Assembly (NCBI RefSeq): GCF_019093865.1
Contig: NZ_JABJXD010000007.1
Coordinates: 1-64,000 of the forward strand
Reading direction: 5' to 3'
Source: Lentibacillus saliphilus
Lineage (GTDB): Bacteria > Bacillota > Bacilli > Bacillales > Amphibacillaceae
DNA: 64,000 bases
Shown in pieces: positions 1-9,836 of the stretch. The notes below the pieces were generated by a model, which worked only from the letters and a program-made list of their open reading frames with translations, ran no database searches and had not been told where the DNA came from. The translations under genes were made by a program, and so were the position numbers. Numbering within the stretch: the first letter of the stretch is position 1; every line of letters begins with the position of its first letter.

Positions 1-72
1 AAATTCAATACCAACGTCATTTGACTTAGAACCTAGAATGTCTATCCAGCGGCTTTTGTAATCAATCCAACT

Positions 73-3000
73 TTACAGCAGGAGCTTTCTTCTACGGTAA
101 AGCATCGTTCCTGCACCGACAGTTAGCAAGGCGATACCAATAACGAGGTACATAAACATATTCGTTGCTGTTTCAGGAAGTGTCTCCCCGTCATCTGTTC
201 CTTCCCCAGGTGTTGCATCGTCATCGTCTTTACCTGGATCAGGTGTCTGATTATCGTCATCACCATCACCTGTTCCTGGATCTTCTGGGAGATCTTCACC
301 CATGAGATCGACAATCCGACCTTCACGCTCAGGGTCAACTATACCACCGAGGTACTGTTCTTCCACCATGTAATCACGAAGCTGCTGCCAATCAATTTCA
401 CCGATATCTTTGACACGTCCTTCATCGTAAGCCTTAGCAAACGTTTCAAACCCGTCTCCGCCTTGACCAGTAAAGCCGTTCGTTGTCACTAGATATTCAG
501 CTGTGAGATCAAGTGGCATCTTTTCCCCGTCTTTTTGAATGTACATTTCTACAATGCGATTGCCTGGATCTTTTGTGCTATCAAAGTAGAACTGCATACC
601 TGATACATGCAAGAACCCACCATTTTCAGCCGGTGCCTGACGTACACTGTGCTCTAAAATGTCCTTTATTTCTTGACCGGTCAGTGTAGCAACAACTGGA
701 TCATTGCCAAACGGTAAGACTTGAATCACTTCCCCAGTTGTAATCGGTCCTTTGTCAATTGGGGCACGAATGCCACCACCGTTTTGGAAGGCAATGACCG
801 TTTCCGGGTACTTTTCCTGTGCTTTAGAAAGCATCGCATCTGTAATCAAGTTACCAAGTGCTGTTTCGTTCGCACGAACACTATCATCACCAGGTTGATC
901 TTGACGCGGGTTGATCAGGTCCTTCATGGCCTCCGCACCAATTTCTTCATTCATTTTTTCATCAATTTGTGACTTAAATGGCTCCAACACTTCTAGTGCT
1001 TCTGCATCAGCCTCATAGGATGATACGTCAAGAAGCTCACCAGAATGACCGATAATCTCTCCGTTTTCATCGAATGAAACATCAACAGTGCCTAAATAAT
1101 TCCCATAGTCACCAGCTTGAACGATCACTGTCGGCGCTTTTGCATTGCCGTCAGCATCCTCATCGACGATAACAGGGGCTTCCACTTTAGAATGAGAGTG
1201 ACCACCAACAATGACGTCAATGCCTGGTACTTCTTCTGCTAAACGTAAGTCATTACCAACATCCGGAGCACTGTCAAAACCAAGATGGTTGACTGCTACG
1301 ATTTTATTAATGCCTGCATCTTCAAACTCTTGTACGGCTTTTTCAGCAGCCGCCTTATAGTCAGCAAATTTAACATTCATTGGACTTGCGATGTTCACTG
1401 TATCCTCGGTCGTTAGTCCGAAAATACCAACCTTTTCTCCATTGATTGTTTTAACGATAGAATCATATATTTCACCATCTTCTGGTGTCTCAACGAGAGA
1501 TTCATTCGTTTCCAAATCCTTCATAAAAGGATCTCCTGAAAAATCAATGTTCGTTCCGAGGAATGGGAAGTTCGCTCCCGCAACAAACTCAGACAATGAT
1601 TCTTGACCGTTTTCCTTTGAACCGAGGTCGAATTCATGGTTACCAAACACCATTGCATCGATGCCCATTAGATTCATAAGAGCCAGGTCAGCCTGTCCTT
1701 TAAACTCGTTAAAGTACAATGTTCCAGAAAAGACATCTCCACCGTGTAGGAGCAACGCATCTGGTCGATCTGCACGATAATCTTTAATGGCCGAGATCAT
1801 ATGTGGATAATTTTCCACACGGGCATGTGTGTCATTCATATGCATCATCGAAAGATTGAATTGCTTCAAGTCGATTTGAGTCAATATCGGATCATGGTCA
1901 CTTGCACGACCATGCATATCTGTAAAGTCTGCATTGACATGCATCACATCTACTTCTGTAGACTGTGCTAAATTATTAGATACGAGGATATGATCCAATA
2001 CTTGAGAGTTACCTTGATAAACATATGTGTATCTCTCTTCTGCTGGCAACATATCCATCATGTTTGTAAGTTCATTACCTTTAAGAACGTCAAGCGGATT
2101 TGAAAATTCAAAGTCGTTCATATCACCGAGAACAACAACATTTTCCGCTGGATTATCTTGGTTAATGTCTTTTACAAACTGATTTACAAGCTTAGCTAAC
2201 TCAATGCGCTGTGGTTCACTGCCTAATACGGGTGGCTGGTTTTGTCCAAACGCACCATCATCGCCCCGTTTTGAATTAAAGTGGTTGGCAATGACGACAA
2301 CACTTTCCCCTTGAAATTCAAACTGTGCTGCTACTGGTTTTCTTGTGTTGTTAAAGTGCTCTGAATTTGGCGAAATGCGGCCAGGGTTAAGTGTGAGCTG
2401 ACCGTTTTCATAACCGACAGCTTCAGTTGCTGTTCCGTGTGCACCATCCGTTAAACTGACACGCTCAGGATTATATAAGAAACCAACACGGATATTACCA
2501 TGTGGCGCACCGCCATCCTGATTGTATTCAGGATTAATGTTGGAATAAGCGTAGGTAGGACCACCTTGTGCTTCAATTTCTGAAATGAGACGTTCATAGC
2601 TTTCTGATGCATCAGCATCATTTGGACCTTCATCTTGACCGTTGTTGTCCATGACTTCTACAACACCGATAATGTCTGGGTTTTTCATGTCTTGAACAAA
2701 GGCACGAGCAATATCCTTTGCTTTTTTGGCCGATGTTTCTGACGTATTTGCTGAGAAATTTTCCACATTATAAGTGGCAACCGTCAGCTTTTCTTCATCT
2801 TTAACGATCGTTGTTTGCTGCGGCTGTTTCTCGCTTATTTCGTGAGCTTCTTTTACATCATTTAGATCTGCGTATACTTTGAAATTACCATATCCGTAGT
2901 TAACAACACCAGTAATGGCTTCGGTAAATTGATCACCGGTTTTTACGGCAAAATCTCTTGCATCTGTATTAGGATATAGCTTGAACTGAATCAATTGTGC

Positions 3001-4881
3001 ATTTGGTCCATCTTCCGTCAAGCGGATGCCACCATTGACCGTTGTGTTTTCTGGTGTGAATTCTTCAGTTACAACAACAAGGTCACCATGCTGCTGCGGC
3101 GCAACGGCTCTTGACGGTGCAACTTCAACCCGCATACCTTCAATGCTCTCCCAATAATCGATCGCATAAAGCTCTGGCTCAAACACATTAAAGCCTTCTT
3201 CTCCAACAATGTCAGCTGGAATACCACTTGACGTTATTTTGAGCGGTGCAGGTAATTCTACATTGCTCTCCTTAACTGTAATGACACCCCCGCGATCGTC
3301 GCGCGCATTAATTTGTGTTATCGGCAAGTCAGATTCATCACGATCACCATACCCATCAATATGGTACTCATCGACTTTACCTGTTACTTCAACGAGATCA
3401 CCAACTTTAACCGTATCCTGATTGCCTGTATAAATCACAATCCCTTCAGAGGTCTTAGGATTATTATCATACTGATCTTCAGGTGTCTGCATATGGAAAT
3501 AGTTGGCGCCTCTTATTTCATACTTATACGTAACAATGCCCTCGACATTCTCTACAAACTGCCCTTTCATTGAGGATTCTTGACTTTCCCCTTGAATATG
3601 ATGAATTTTAACTCCTTCATCAGCATTGTATACGGCATATGTGAATTCAACGACTTCACTCGTTGTCAGCCCATCCTTTTTGGCGACTGCTTTAATTGTC
3701 ACATCTGCTTCCACAGTAATCGGTGCATCGTAAACGGTACCATGGTCAACTGGGTCGCTACCATCTAACGTGTAATAAATAGTTGCATCTTGCGTTGTAG
3801 TCGCAAGTGTTACGTCAGTACCAGCTGGAACGACACCTGCATCTGGGGTTGCTGTTACTGGCTGGACAACAGAAGCATCTGCAACGATATCTGCTTGATT
3901 TCTTGGAATCAATTGCATCTCGTCATTGAATTGCGACACAATACCTGTGATTGAATCATAGGTTGCACCATTCGTTAAATCGAGCATATTTTGTTCGTCA
4001 CGAACGATAAATGTATTGCCTGCCGCATCTTCAGCTGTATAGTTCGCCCAGCTACCACCATCATAAACATCTGTAAGCGTGACACTTTCGACGACGGCTA
4101 GTTCAGATTGATGCTGGCCTAACTGGTCACCGGAAAGATTAAGTGGAGCCGGAACACCGACATTAGGAGTTCGATCCTCCACGGTTGAATTCTGTAATTG
4201 AAGCAGTCCATTATACGAATCCAAACTACCCAACACAGTAATTTCATCACCGAGATTAACGTCTAGTGACGTTGGCCGCACAGCAATCGCTGCTGTCTCA
4301 TCTTGTATGTGAATTGTATTTTTTAATTTTGCTGTGACAATGCCTTTTGTTTTGGCATCTCCCGTCCCCTGTTCTCTCACTTCAGCTATCGTTTTGATCT
4401 CTAAAGGTGGTTCTGGATCAGTTGGATCACCGTTCGCAAATTGCATATCTGTTGGGTCTTTAAGTCCATTATGTCCGAAGTAAGCCTCCATGCTCCCTGT
4501 TACAACGACTTCCTTATCTAAGTTATCTGGATTTGTTTTCAAGCCAAAATCAGCGCGAAAGTCTGAGGATACTTGGACATATAGCATATGATCGATATTT
4601 GTTTCATTCTGATCATCTGCAATCGCGAAATTATAATCATCTCTGAATTCCTCAGGGTCATTCGTTACGTTATCGCCACTCTTAACATAGCCAACAATAT
4701 ACCCTTGAACACTTTGTGTACTACCATCATTCTCTAAGGCAATAGCTTCAGACACAGAGATTGGCGCATCAGCCCCTTCTGCTTTAACAGTGAAGGGTGC
4801 AGCCGCTGGAGTAAATAAACTGAGTACAAGAACAAAAATCAACATCATGCTATAGTACTTTTGTCTTACTTTTGCATGCAT
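73..4881 (-). CDS. yhcR: Cell-wall-anchored multidomain nuclease/5'-nucleotidase (YhcR-like)
   Basis: A 1602-residue secreted enzyme that probably degrades extracellular nucleic acid and strips phosphate from nucleotides. Visible in order: signal peptide (about 1-34); two OB-fold-like regions (about 40-240); a chitobiase/FN3-like domain (about 340-418, ATIYYTLDGSDP); another OB-like segment (about 420-530); an endonuclease/exonuclease/phosphatase domain from about 698 (NVENF, NHFNSKRGDD, LGDMNDF, SDHDPI); a 5'-nucleotidase domain from about 1008 (HMNDTHA, GGDVFSG, GNHEFD, GGHSHS, NGGGIR); an acidic linker; and a sorting signal near 1568 (LPETA, hydrophobic helix, RRRK). B. subtilis YhcR has the same general plan but is shorter. 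The LPXTA motif fits the class D sortase encoded nearby. The ATG has AAGGGGAG upstream. Domain boundaries are estimates. Confidence 0.9.
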   Translation of the reverse strand: MHAKVRQKYYSMMLIFVLVLSLFTPAAAPFTVKAEGADAPISVSEAIALENDGSTQSVQGYIVGYVKSGDNVTNDPEEFRDDYNFAIADDQNETNIDHMLYVQVSSDFRADFGLKTNPDNLDKEVVVTGSMEAYFGHNGLKDPTDMQFANGDPTDPEPPLEIKTIAEVREQGTGDAKTKGIVTAKLKNTIHIQDETAAIAVRPTSLDVNLGDEITVLGSLDSYNGLLQLQNSTVEDRTPNVGVPAPLNLSGDQLGQHQSELAVVESVTLTDVYDGGSWANYTAEDAAGNTFIVRDEQNMLDLTNGATYDSITGIVSQFNDEMQLIPRNQADIVADASVVQPVTATPDAGVVPAGTDVTLATTTQDATIYYTLDGSDPVDHGTVYDAPITVEADVTIKAVAKKDGLTTSEVVEFTYAVYNADEGVKIHHIQGESQESSMKGQFVENVEGIVTYKYEIRGANYFHMQTPEDQYDNNPKTSEGIVIYTGNQDTVKVGDLVEVTGKVDEYHIDGYGDRDESDLPITQINARDDRGGVITVKESNVELPAPLKITSSGIPADIVGEEGFNVFEPELYAIDYWESIEGMRVEVAPSRAVAPQQHGDLVVVTEEFTPENTTVNGGIRLTEDGPNAQLIQFKLYPNTDARDFAVKTGDQFTEAITGVVNYGYGNFKVYADLNDVKEAHEISEKQPQQTTIVKDEEKLTVATYNVENFSANTSETSAKKAKDIARAFVQDMKNPDIIGVVEVMDNNGQDEGPNDADASESYERLISEIEAQGGPTYAYSNINPEYNQDGGAPHGNIRVGFLYNPERVSLTDGAHGTATEAVGYENGQLTLNPGRISPNSEHFNNTRKPVAAQFEFQGESVVVIANHFNSKRGDDGAFGQNQPPVLGSEPQRIELAKLVNQFVKDINQDNPAENVVVLGDMNDFEFSNPLDVLKGNELTNMMDMLPAEERYTYVYQGNSQVLDHILVSNNLAQSTEVDVMHVNADFTDMHGRASDHDPILTQIDLKQFNLSMMHMNDTHARVENYPHMISAIKDYRADRPDALLLHGGDVFSGTLYFNEFKGQADLALMNLMGIDAMVFGNHEFDLGSKENGQESLSEFVAGANFPFLGTNIDFSGDPFMKDLETNESLVETPEDGEIYDSIVKTINGEKVGIFGLTTEDTVNIASPMNVKFADYKAAAEKAVQEFEDAGINKIVAVNHLGFDSAPDVGNDLRLAEEVPGIDVIVGGHSHSKVEAPVIVDEDADGNAKAPTVIVQAGDYGNYLGTVDVSFDENGEIIGHSGELLDVSSYEADAEALEVLEPFKSQIDEKMNEEIGAEAMKDLINPRQDQPGDDSVRANETALGNLITDAMLSKAQEKYPETVIAFQNGGGIRAPIDKGPITTGEVIQVLPFGNDPVVATLTGQEIKDILEHSVRQAPAENGGFLHVSGMQFYFDSTKDPGNRIVEMYIQKDGEKMPLDLTAEYLVTTNGFTGQGGDGFETFAKAYDEGRVKDIGEIDWQQLRDYMVEEQYLGGIVDPEREGRIVDLMGEDLPEDPGTGDGDDDNQTPDPGKDDDDATPGEGTDDGETLPETATNMFMYLVIGIALLTVGAGTMLYRRRKLLL
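304..1860 (-). repeat. 5'-nucleotidase domain repeat, copy 1 of 3 (within yhcR)
   Basis: This copy runs from the FNLSMMHMND codons to the GRIVDL codons. It is highly similar, at protein and visibly at DNA level, to the two copies in the next gene at 5501-7051 and 7055-8608. Confidence 0.85.
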
Positions 4882-5209
4882 TTTTGTCTCCCCTTAAGGT
4901 TTATTTATCTCTATATCCATATATGTATGAATGACCATCTCGTTGTAAAAGGCGTCCTGTTGTATGCGGCGCATTCTAGGGATAAGAGATAGTTATCACA
5001 TTGGCCCTATCATACGTCTCAACAGTTTATAATTCATTTTAAAGTTAAGTTTGTTTCATCCCCCCTTTAAAGAGATTTAAAGTACAGCAAACATGCCACT
5101 TCAAAATACTAGATAGATAGATGCAAGTCAACGACATGGGAAATAATGTATAAAACATTTACAAAATTTAACGTCTTATTAACATGCCTTATATAGCAGT
5201 TTAGTGATT
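4882..5209. other. Intergenic region upstream of yhcR
   Basis: This 328-bp AT-rich stretch holds the ribosome binding site of yhcR next to 4881 and presumably its promoter. A group of TTTACA/TTAACA-like hexamers lies at 5158-5184 with 10-11 bp spacing. That resembles a weak PhoP box, but it is on the plus strand and about 280 bp from the gene. I see no gene. Confidence 0.4.
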
Positions 5210-5243
5210 AAAAGCCGCCAGAACTCATATCTAGCGGCTTTTT
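5210..5243 (-). terminator. Rho-independent terminator after the tandem 5'-nucleotidase gene
   Basis: AAAAGCCGC (5210-5218) pairs with GCGGCTTTTT (5234-5243). The hairpin begins 15 bp beyond the stop codon at 5258, with T-rich sequence on the minus strand. Confidence 0.75.
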
Positions 5244-5257
5244 ATAATGACATAACG

Positions 5258-8200
5258 TTACTGCTGTGCAAGCTTTCTTCTACGGTAAAGCATCGTTCCT
5301 GCACCGACAATCAACAAGGCGATGCCAATAACGAGGTACGTAAACATATTTGTAGCTGTTTCTGGAAGCGTTTCTCCTTCTTCTGCTTCATCTCCTGGTG
5401 TTGCATCGTCATCTTTGCCCGGATCAGGCGTCTTACCGTCATCTTCTTCACCAGTTCCTGGATCGTTGTCACCAGGCTCTTCTGGTAAGTCTTCACCTTT
5501 CAAGTCAACGATACGGCCTTCTCGCTCTGGGTCTACTTCACCACCGAGATCTTCAACCATATAATCTCGGAGCTGCTGCCAATCAATTTCACCGATATCC
5601 TTGACGCGGCCTTCCTCATACGCTTTAGCAAATGTTTCAAATCCGTCTCCACCTTGACCGGTAAAACCGTTTGTCGTTACAAGATATTCAGCTGCTAGAT
5701 CAATAGGTGTTCGTTGACCATCTTTTTGCACGTACATTTCAACGATGCGATTTCCTGCATCCTTCGTACTATCAAAATAGAACTGCATGCCAGACACGTG
5801 CAGGAATCCACCGCTTTCAGCTGGTACCTGCCGTACGCTATGCTCTAATATATCCTTGATCTCTTGCCCTGTTAACGTTGCGACGACTGGATCGTTACCG
5901 AATGGTAGAACTTCAATGACTTCCCCAGTCGTAATTGGACCTTTATCAATTGGTGCGCGGATACCTCCACCATTTTGGAATGCAATGATCGTCTCAGGGT
6001 ATTTCTCCTGAGCTTTTGCAAGCATTGCGTCCGTAATCAAGTTCCCAAGAGCTGTTTCGTTCGCACGAACACTGTCTTCCCCTGGGTTCTCCTGACGTGG
6101 ATTAATCAAGTCTTTCATGGCTTCTGCACCAATTTCCTCGTTCTTCAAAGATTCAATTTCAGACTTATATGTGCTCATTACTTCAAGCGCTTCTGCATCT
6201 GCCTCATAAGCTGCTACTTCAAGCAGTTGTCCAGCATGTTCAATCACTTCACCTGCACCATTAAAGGTGACATCTACAGTTCCTAGAAAATTACCATACT
6301 GACCTGCTTGCACGATTACTGTTGGTGCTTTAGCATTGCCTTCAGCATCTTTGTCTACAACAGCCGGTGCTTCTACTTTAGAATGGGAGTGACCACCAAC
6401 AATGACGTCGATGCCTAATACTTCTTCCGCTAAGCGCAGATCATTACCAACGTCTGGTGCACTGTCGAAGCCAAGATGATTCACCGCGACGATTTTGTTA
6501 ATACCTGCTTCTTCAAATTCTTGTACGGCTTTTTGAGCTGCAGCTTTGAAATCTGCAAATTCAACATTCATTGGGCTCGCAATGTTCACAGTATCTTCAG
6601 TCGTCAATCCGAAAATACCGACCTTTTCCCCATTGATTGTCTTGACGAGAGAACGATATATTTGTCCTTCTTTTGGAGCGTCAACGAGTGATTCATTTGT
6701 TTCCAAATCCTTCATAAATGGATCTTTTGAAAAATCAATGTTCGTACCGAGGAATGGAAAGTTTGCCCCCACAACAAATTCAGACAACGATTCATGTCCA
6801 TTTTCCTTTGAACCGAGATCGAACTCATGGTTACCAAACACCATTGCATCAATACCCATCATATTCATGAGAGCGAGATCTGCTTGTCCTTTAAACTCGT
6901 TAAAGTAAAGCGTTCCAGAAAAGACATCTCCACCGTGTAGCAATAATGCATTTGGTTTTTCTGTACGTACATCCTTAATTGCTGAAATCATTTTCGGATA
7001 GCTCTCTACACGTGCATGTGTATCATTCATATGCATGAGTGACAGATCAAAACGAAGATCCACAATTCGGTTCTCTATTTCCGGATTGACTTTGCCACCA
7101 AGGTATTCGTCTTCAACCATGTAGTCACGGAGCTGTTGCCAATCAATTTCACCGATATCTTTGACGCGGCCTTCTTCATATGCTTTGGCAAACGTTTCAA
7201 ATCCATCTCCACCTTGGCCAGTAAAGCCATTTGTCGTGATGAGATAGTTAGAAGTCATTTCAATTGGAACAAGCTTCCCATCTTTTTCGACGTACATTTC
7301 CTTAACGCGATTTCCAGCTTCTAGTGTACTATCATAAGAAAATTTCATACCGGAAACGTGCAGGAAGCCACCGTTTTCAGCTGGCGCCTGACGGACACTA
7401 TGCTCTAAAATATCTTTAATTTCTTGTCCAGTCAGCGTTGCAACAACTGGATCATTACCGAATGGCAAAACTTTCATAACCTCTCCAGTTGTAATCGGTC
7501 CTTTATCAATTGGGGCACGTATGCCTCCACCGTTTTGGAATGCGATGACTGTTTCAGGATATTTTTCCTGAGCTTTTGCGAGCATCGCATCTGTGATCAA
7601 GTTACCAAGTGGTGTTTCATTAGCGCGAACACTCTCATCAGAATCCTTGTGACGTGGGTTCTTCAACTCTATTAAAGCCTCAGCGCCAATTTCTTCATTT
7701 TTCACTTTATCAATTTGAGTTTTATACGTTTCCATTACTTTTAAAGCATCTGCGTCAGCATCATACGTGCTTACTTCCAATAGTTGACCAGAATAGCTGA
7801 TAATCTCACCGGACTCATCAAATGATACATCAACTGTGCCTAAAAACTCCGCATAGTCACCAGCTTGGACAATGACTGTAGGTGCCTTATCATTTCCATT
7901 CGCATCCTTATCTACAACGACAGGTGCGTTCACCTCAGAGTGCGAGTGACCACCGACAATAACGTCTATACCGGGTACTTCTTCAGCGAGACGAAGATCG
8001 TTACCAACCTCTGGTGCGCTGTCGAAGCCAAGGTGATTCACCGCAATAATTTTGTTAACGCCAGCATTTTCTAGCGCTTCAACAGTTTGTTCAGCAGTGA
8101 CTTTAAAGTCTGCAAACGTTACGTTCATAGGGCTAGAAATAGCGACTGTATCTTCAGTTGTTAAACCGAAAATCCCTACCTTTTCCCCGTTGATTGTTTT

Positions 8201-8734
8201 AATAATAGAATTATAAATTTGGCCGCCAGCTGGCGCCTCAATAAGTCCGTCACCTGTTTCAAGATCCCTCATAAATGGATCCTGTGAAAAATCTATGTTT
8301 GTACCGAGGAATGGAAAGTTAGCCCCAGCAACAAAGTTAGACAACGATTCATGCCCATCTTCCCTTGATCCAAGATCGAATTCATGGTTTCCAAATACCA
8401 TTGCATCAATGTCCATTAGATTCATTAATTCCAAGTCAGCTTGTCCTTTAAATTCATTAAAGTAAAGCGTTCCAGAAAAAACGTCACCACCATTTAACAG
8501 CAATGCTTCTGGTTTTTCAGCACGGACATCTTTAATCGCTGAAATCATTTTTGGATAACTTTCCACACGGGCATGTGTGTCGTTCATATGCATAATTGAT
8601 AAATCAAATTGATTGTTGACATCCTGACCTTTTGCTTCAACCGTAAAAGGTGAAGCTGCTGGAGTAAATAAACTGAGTAAAAGAACAAAGATTAGAGCAA
8701 TGCTATAATACTTTTGTCTCATTTTAGCATGCAT
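5258..8734 (-). CDS. Wall-anchored protein with two tandem 5'-nucleotidase domains
   Basis: A 1158-residue secreted protein with a signal peptide nearly identical to that of the neighbouring YhcR-like protein (MHAK-RQKYYS start). Two complete 5'-nucleotidase units follow directly: about 43-560 and 562-1078. Each has the metallophosphatase motifs HMNDTHA, GGDVFSG, GNHEFD and GGHSHS and the C-terminal nucleotide-binding motif NGGGIRAP. An acidic Pro/Asp-rich linker and LPETA sorting signal (about 1122) end the protein. The reading frame can begin at a TTG at 8752, but the ATG at 8734 has AAGGGGCGA at proper spacing and matches the paralogue, so it is preferred. It probably hydrolyses nucleoside phosphates at the cell surface for phosphate or nucleoside recovery. 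Relative substrate preference of the two domains is not readable. Confidence 0.88.
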   Translation of the reverse strand: MHAKMRQKYYSIALIFVLLLSLFTPAASPFTVEAKGQDVNNQFDLSIMHMNDTHARVESYPKMISAIKDVRAEKPEALLLNGGDVFSGTLYFNEFKGQADLELMNLMDIDAMVFGNHEFDLGSREDGHESLSNFVAGANFPFLGTNIDFSQDPFMRDLETGDGLIEAPAGGQIYNSIIKTINGEKVGIFGLTTEDTVAISSPMNVTFADFKVTAEQTVEALENAGVNKIIAVNHLGFDSAPEVGNDLRLAEEVPGIDVIVGGHSHSEVNAPVVVDKDANGNDKAPTVIVQAGDYAEFLGTVDVSFDESGEIISYSGQLLEVSTYDADADALKVMETYKTQIDKVKNEEIGAEALIELKNPRHKDSDESVRANETPLGNLITDAMLAKAQEKYPETVIAFQNGGGIRAPIDKGPITTGEVMKVLPFGNDPVVATLTGQEIKDILEHSVRQAPAENGGFLHVSGMKFSYDSTLEAGNRVKEMYVEKDGKLVPIEMTSNYLITTNGFTGQGGDGFETFAKAYEEGRVKDIGEIDWQQLRDYMVEDEYLGGKVNPEIENRIVDLRFDLSLMHMNDTHARVESYPKMISAIKDVRTEKPNALLLHGGDVFSGTLYFNEFKGQADLALMNMMGIDAMVFGNHEFDLGSKENGHESLSEFVVGANFPFLGTNIDFSKDPFMKDLETNESLVDAPKEGQIYRSLVKTINGEKVGIFGLTTEDTVNIASPMNVEFADFKAAAQKAVQEFEEAGINKIVAVNHLGFDSAPDVGNDLRLAEEVLGIDVIVGGHSHSKVEAPAVVDKDAEGNAKAPTVIVQAGQYGNFLGTVDVTFNGAGEVIEHAGQLLEVAAYEADAEALEVMSTYKSEIESLKNEEIGAEAMKDLINPRQENPGEDSVRANETALGNLITDAMLAKAQEKYPETIIAFQNGGGIRAPIDKGPITTGEVIEVLPFGNDPVVATLTGQEIKDILEHSVRQVPAESGGFLHVSGMQFYFDSTKDAGNRIVEMYVQKDGQRTPIDLAAEYLVTTNGFTGQGGDGFETFAKAYEEGRVKDIGEIDWQQLRDYMVEDLGGEVDPEREGRIVDLKGEDLPEEPGDNDPGTGEEDDGKTPDPGKDDDATPGDEAEEGETLPETATNMFTYLVIGIALLIVGAGTMLYRRRKLAQQ
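5501..7051 (-). repeat. 5'-nucleotidase domain repeat, copy 2 of 3
   Basis: Second domain of the tandem protein, from FDLSLMHMND to GRIVDL. It looks closer to the yhcR copy than to its own tandem partner: for example NIASPMNV and AEEV-GIDVIVGGHSHSKVEAP are shared with yhcR, against AISSPMNV and HSEVNAP in copy 3. Confidence 0.8.
7055..8608 (-). repeat. 5'-nucleotidase domain repeat, copy 3 of 3
   Basis: First domain of the tandem protein, from FDLSIMHMND to NRIVDL. It joins copy 2 through a single Arg codon, so the two domains abut with essentially no linker. Confidence 0.8.
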
Positions 8735-8884
8735 GCTAGTCGCCCCTTGCAAGTTATTTATCTCACAATCGTTGAAATGACCAATATGTTCATGGTGTCA
8801 TCAATCGTCTCGTTGTTAATTGTGTGTTTCAAGTTATGGAGATATGATGAATTTCCTTTACATACAACTGATTAAAACGTCTTT

Positions 8885-8898
8885 TGATAACGTTTTCA
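8885..8898 (+). promoter_or_regulatory. Candidate CcpA (cre) site upstream of the tandem 5'-nucleotidase gene
   Basis: TGATAACGTTTTCA fits the published cre consensus TGWNANCGNTNWCA at every constrained position. It lies about 150 bp upstream of the 8734 start. The rest of 8735-9115 is AT-rich with no gene seen. Functional assignment is inference. Confidence 0.4.
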
Positions 8899-9115
8899 AT
8901 AATCGGAATGAGTTAAATGCCTCCTTTTCTATGAACATGAAGAATACATGTTTAAAATACAAGATTACGAGCTTTATGTCAATCAAATGGAAATAATTGA
9001 CTATCGTTAGTTGAGTCGCCTTCTCTGTGACACCCCTATAAAAAATAAAAGAAACCATAAAACTGCGAGATGCCTAATGGTTAGTGATTGACAATCAATT
9101 TTCCACACAAAGAAA

Positions 9116-9139
9116 CTGACCAAGATGCTTCAAGGTCAG
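9116..9139 (-). terminator. Probable terminator after sortase gene
   Basis: CTGACC and GGTCAG form a short stem 15 bp beyond the sortase stop, followed on the minus strand by TTTCTTTG. The stem is only 6 bp. Confidence 0.5.
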
Positions 9140-9153
9140 CCATACATAATGTT

Positions 9154-9750
9154 TTATTCCTCTTCGTTTTCAACTGGATATGCATAGGTTACAAAGCGAT
9201 TCGGGGCACTGCCAACATAGTCAAACGGATAACAAGTTGTGACAACGAGCGCTTCTTCACCCATTTTACGAATAACAGACGTATCATCTTCAGGGACAAT
9301 TTCCGTTTCTCTTATTTCATACGTATACGTCCCATATGGTGTTTCTACTTTGTATTGGTCTCCAATTTCTATTTTATTGAACTCTCGAAAGACGGTGTCA
9401 CGATGTCCCGACAAAACGATTTGTTCGTTTTGCCCAGGATAGACAGAATTTGCCAAGTGTCCGACGCCTTGCCTTAATGATTCAGCATCTGTTCCCTCGA
9501 CGATTGGGAGTGTTTTTCCTAGCTTAGGAATTTCCAGAGTGGCAAATGCTTCACCGTGCTCCGCTTTAAATTCATACGGATTGAAGATTATATCGGAATC
9601 TAGACCATTTTTACTGATACCTTCATTAATTCTTTTTTGGGCTTGTTCCAACGATTGTTTTTGTGCTTTCTCATGGGCCATATATTGATATCCAAAGACC
9701 GCAATACAAATCAAACCTATAATCATTAATGCTTGACTCAACCGTTTCAT
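9154..9750 (-). CDS. srtD: Class D sortase (YhcS-like)
   Basis: A 198-residue membrane-anchored transpeptidase that would link LPXTA-bearing proteins to peptidoglycan outside the membrane. It has one N-terminal membrane helix (about 5-22), then the sortase barrel with catalytic His in LSGHRDT (about 115), Cys in VVTTCYPF and Arg in APNRF near the C-terminus. Length and the TTCYPF context fit the class D/YhcS group. The two genes just downstream encode the only LPETA proteins in the window, as yhcR sits beside yhcS in B. subtilis, so they are the likely substrates. The ATG has AGAGGTGATG upstream. Confidence 0.9.
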   Translation of the reverse strand: MKRLSQALMIIGLICIAVFGYQYMAHEKAQKQSLEQAQKRINEGISKNGLDSDIIFNPYEFKAEHGEAFATLEIPKLGKTLPIVEGTDAESLRQGVGHLANSVYPGQNEQIVLSGHRDTVFREFNKIEIGDQYKVETPYGTYTYEIRETEIVPEDDTSVIRKMGEEALVVTTCYPFDYVGSAPNRFVTYAYPVENEEE

Positions 9751-9836
9751 AACATCACCTCTGATTATGTCAGTAAATACTTAATTTGAGTCTACAATAT
9801 TATGGTAAAAATAGCCATAATTTTAAATACCTCATG

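Noticed and set aside
4963-5020. TATGCGGCG and CATACGTCTC near yhcR as a third 20-bp-period array
   Set aside because: The hexamers are not in 20-bp register with each other and no further units occur.
5158-5184. Possible PhoP box (TTTACA, TTAACG, TTAACA)
   Set aside because: Spacings are 10 and 11 bp, but there are only three imperfect hexamers on the strand opposite to yhcR, about 280 bp from its start; not enough to call.
9799-9821. ATTATGG-N9-CCATAAT as terminator of the DAACS gene
   Set aside because: The stem is short and AT-rich, and no T-run follows on the minus strand.
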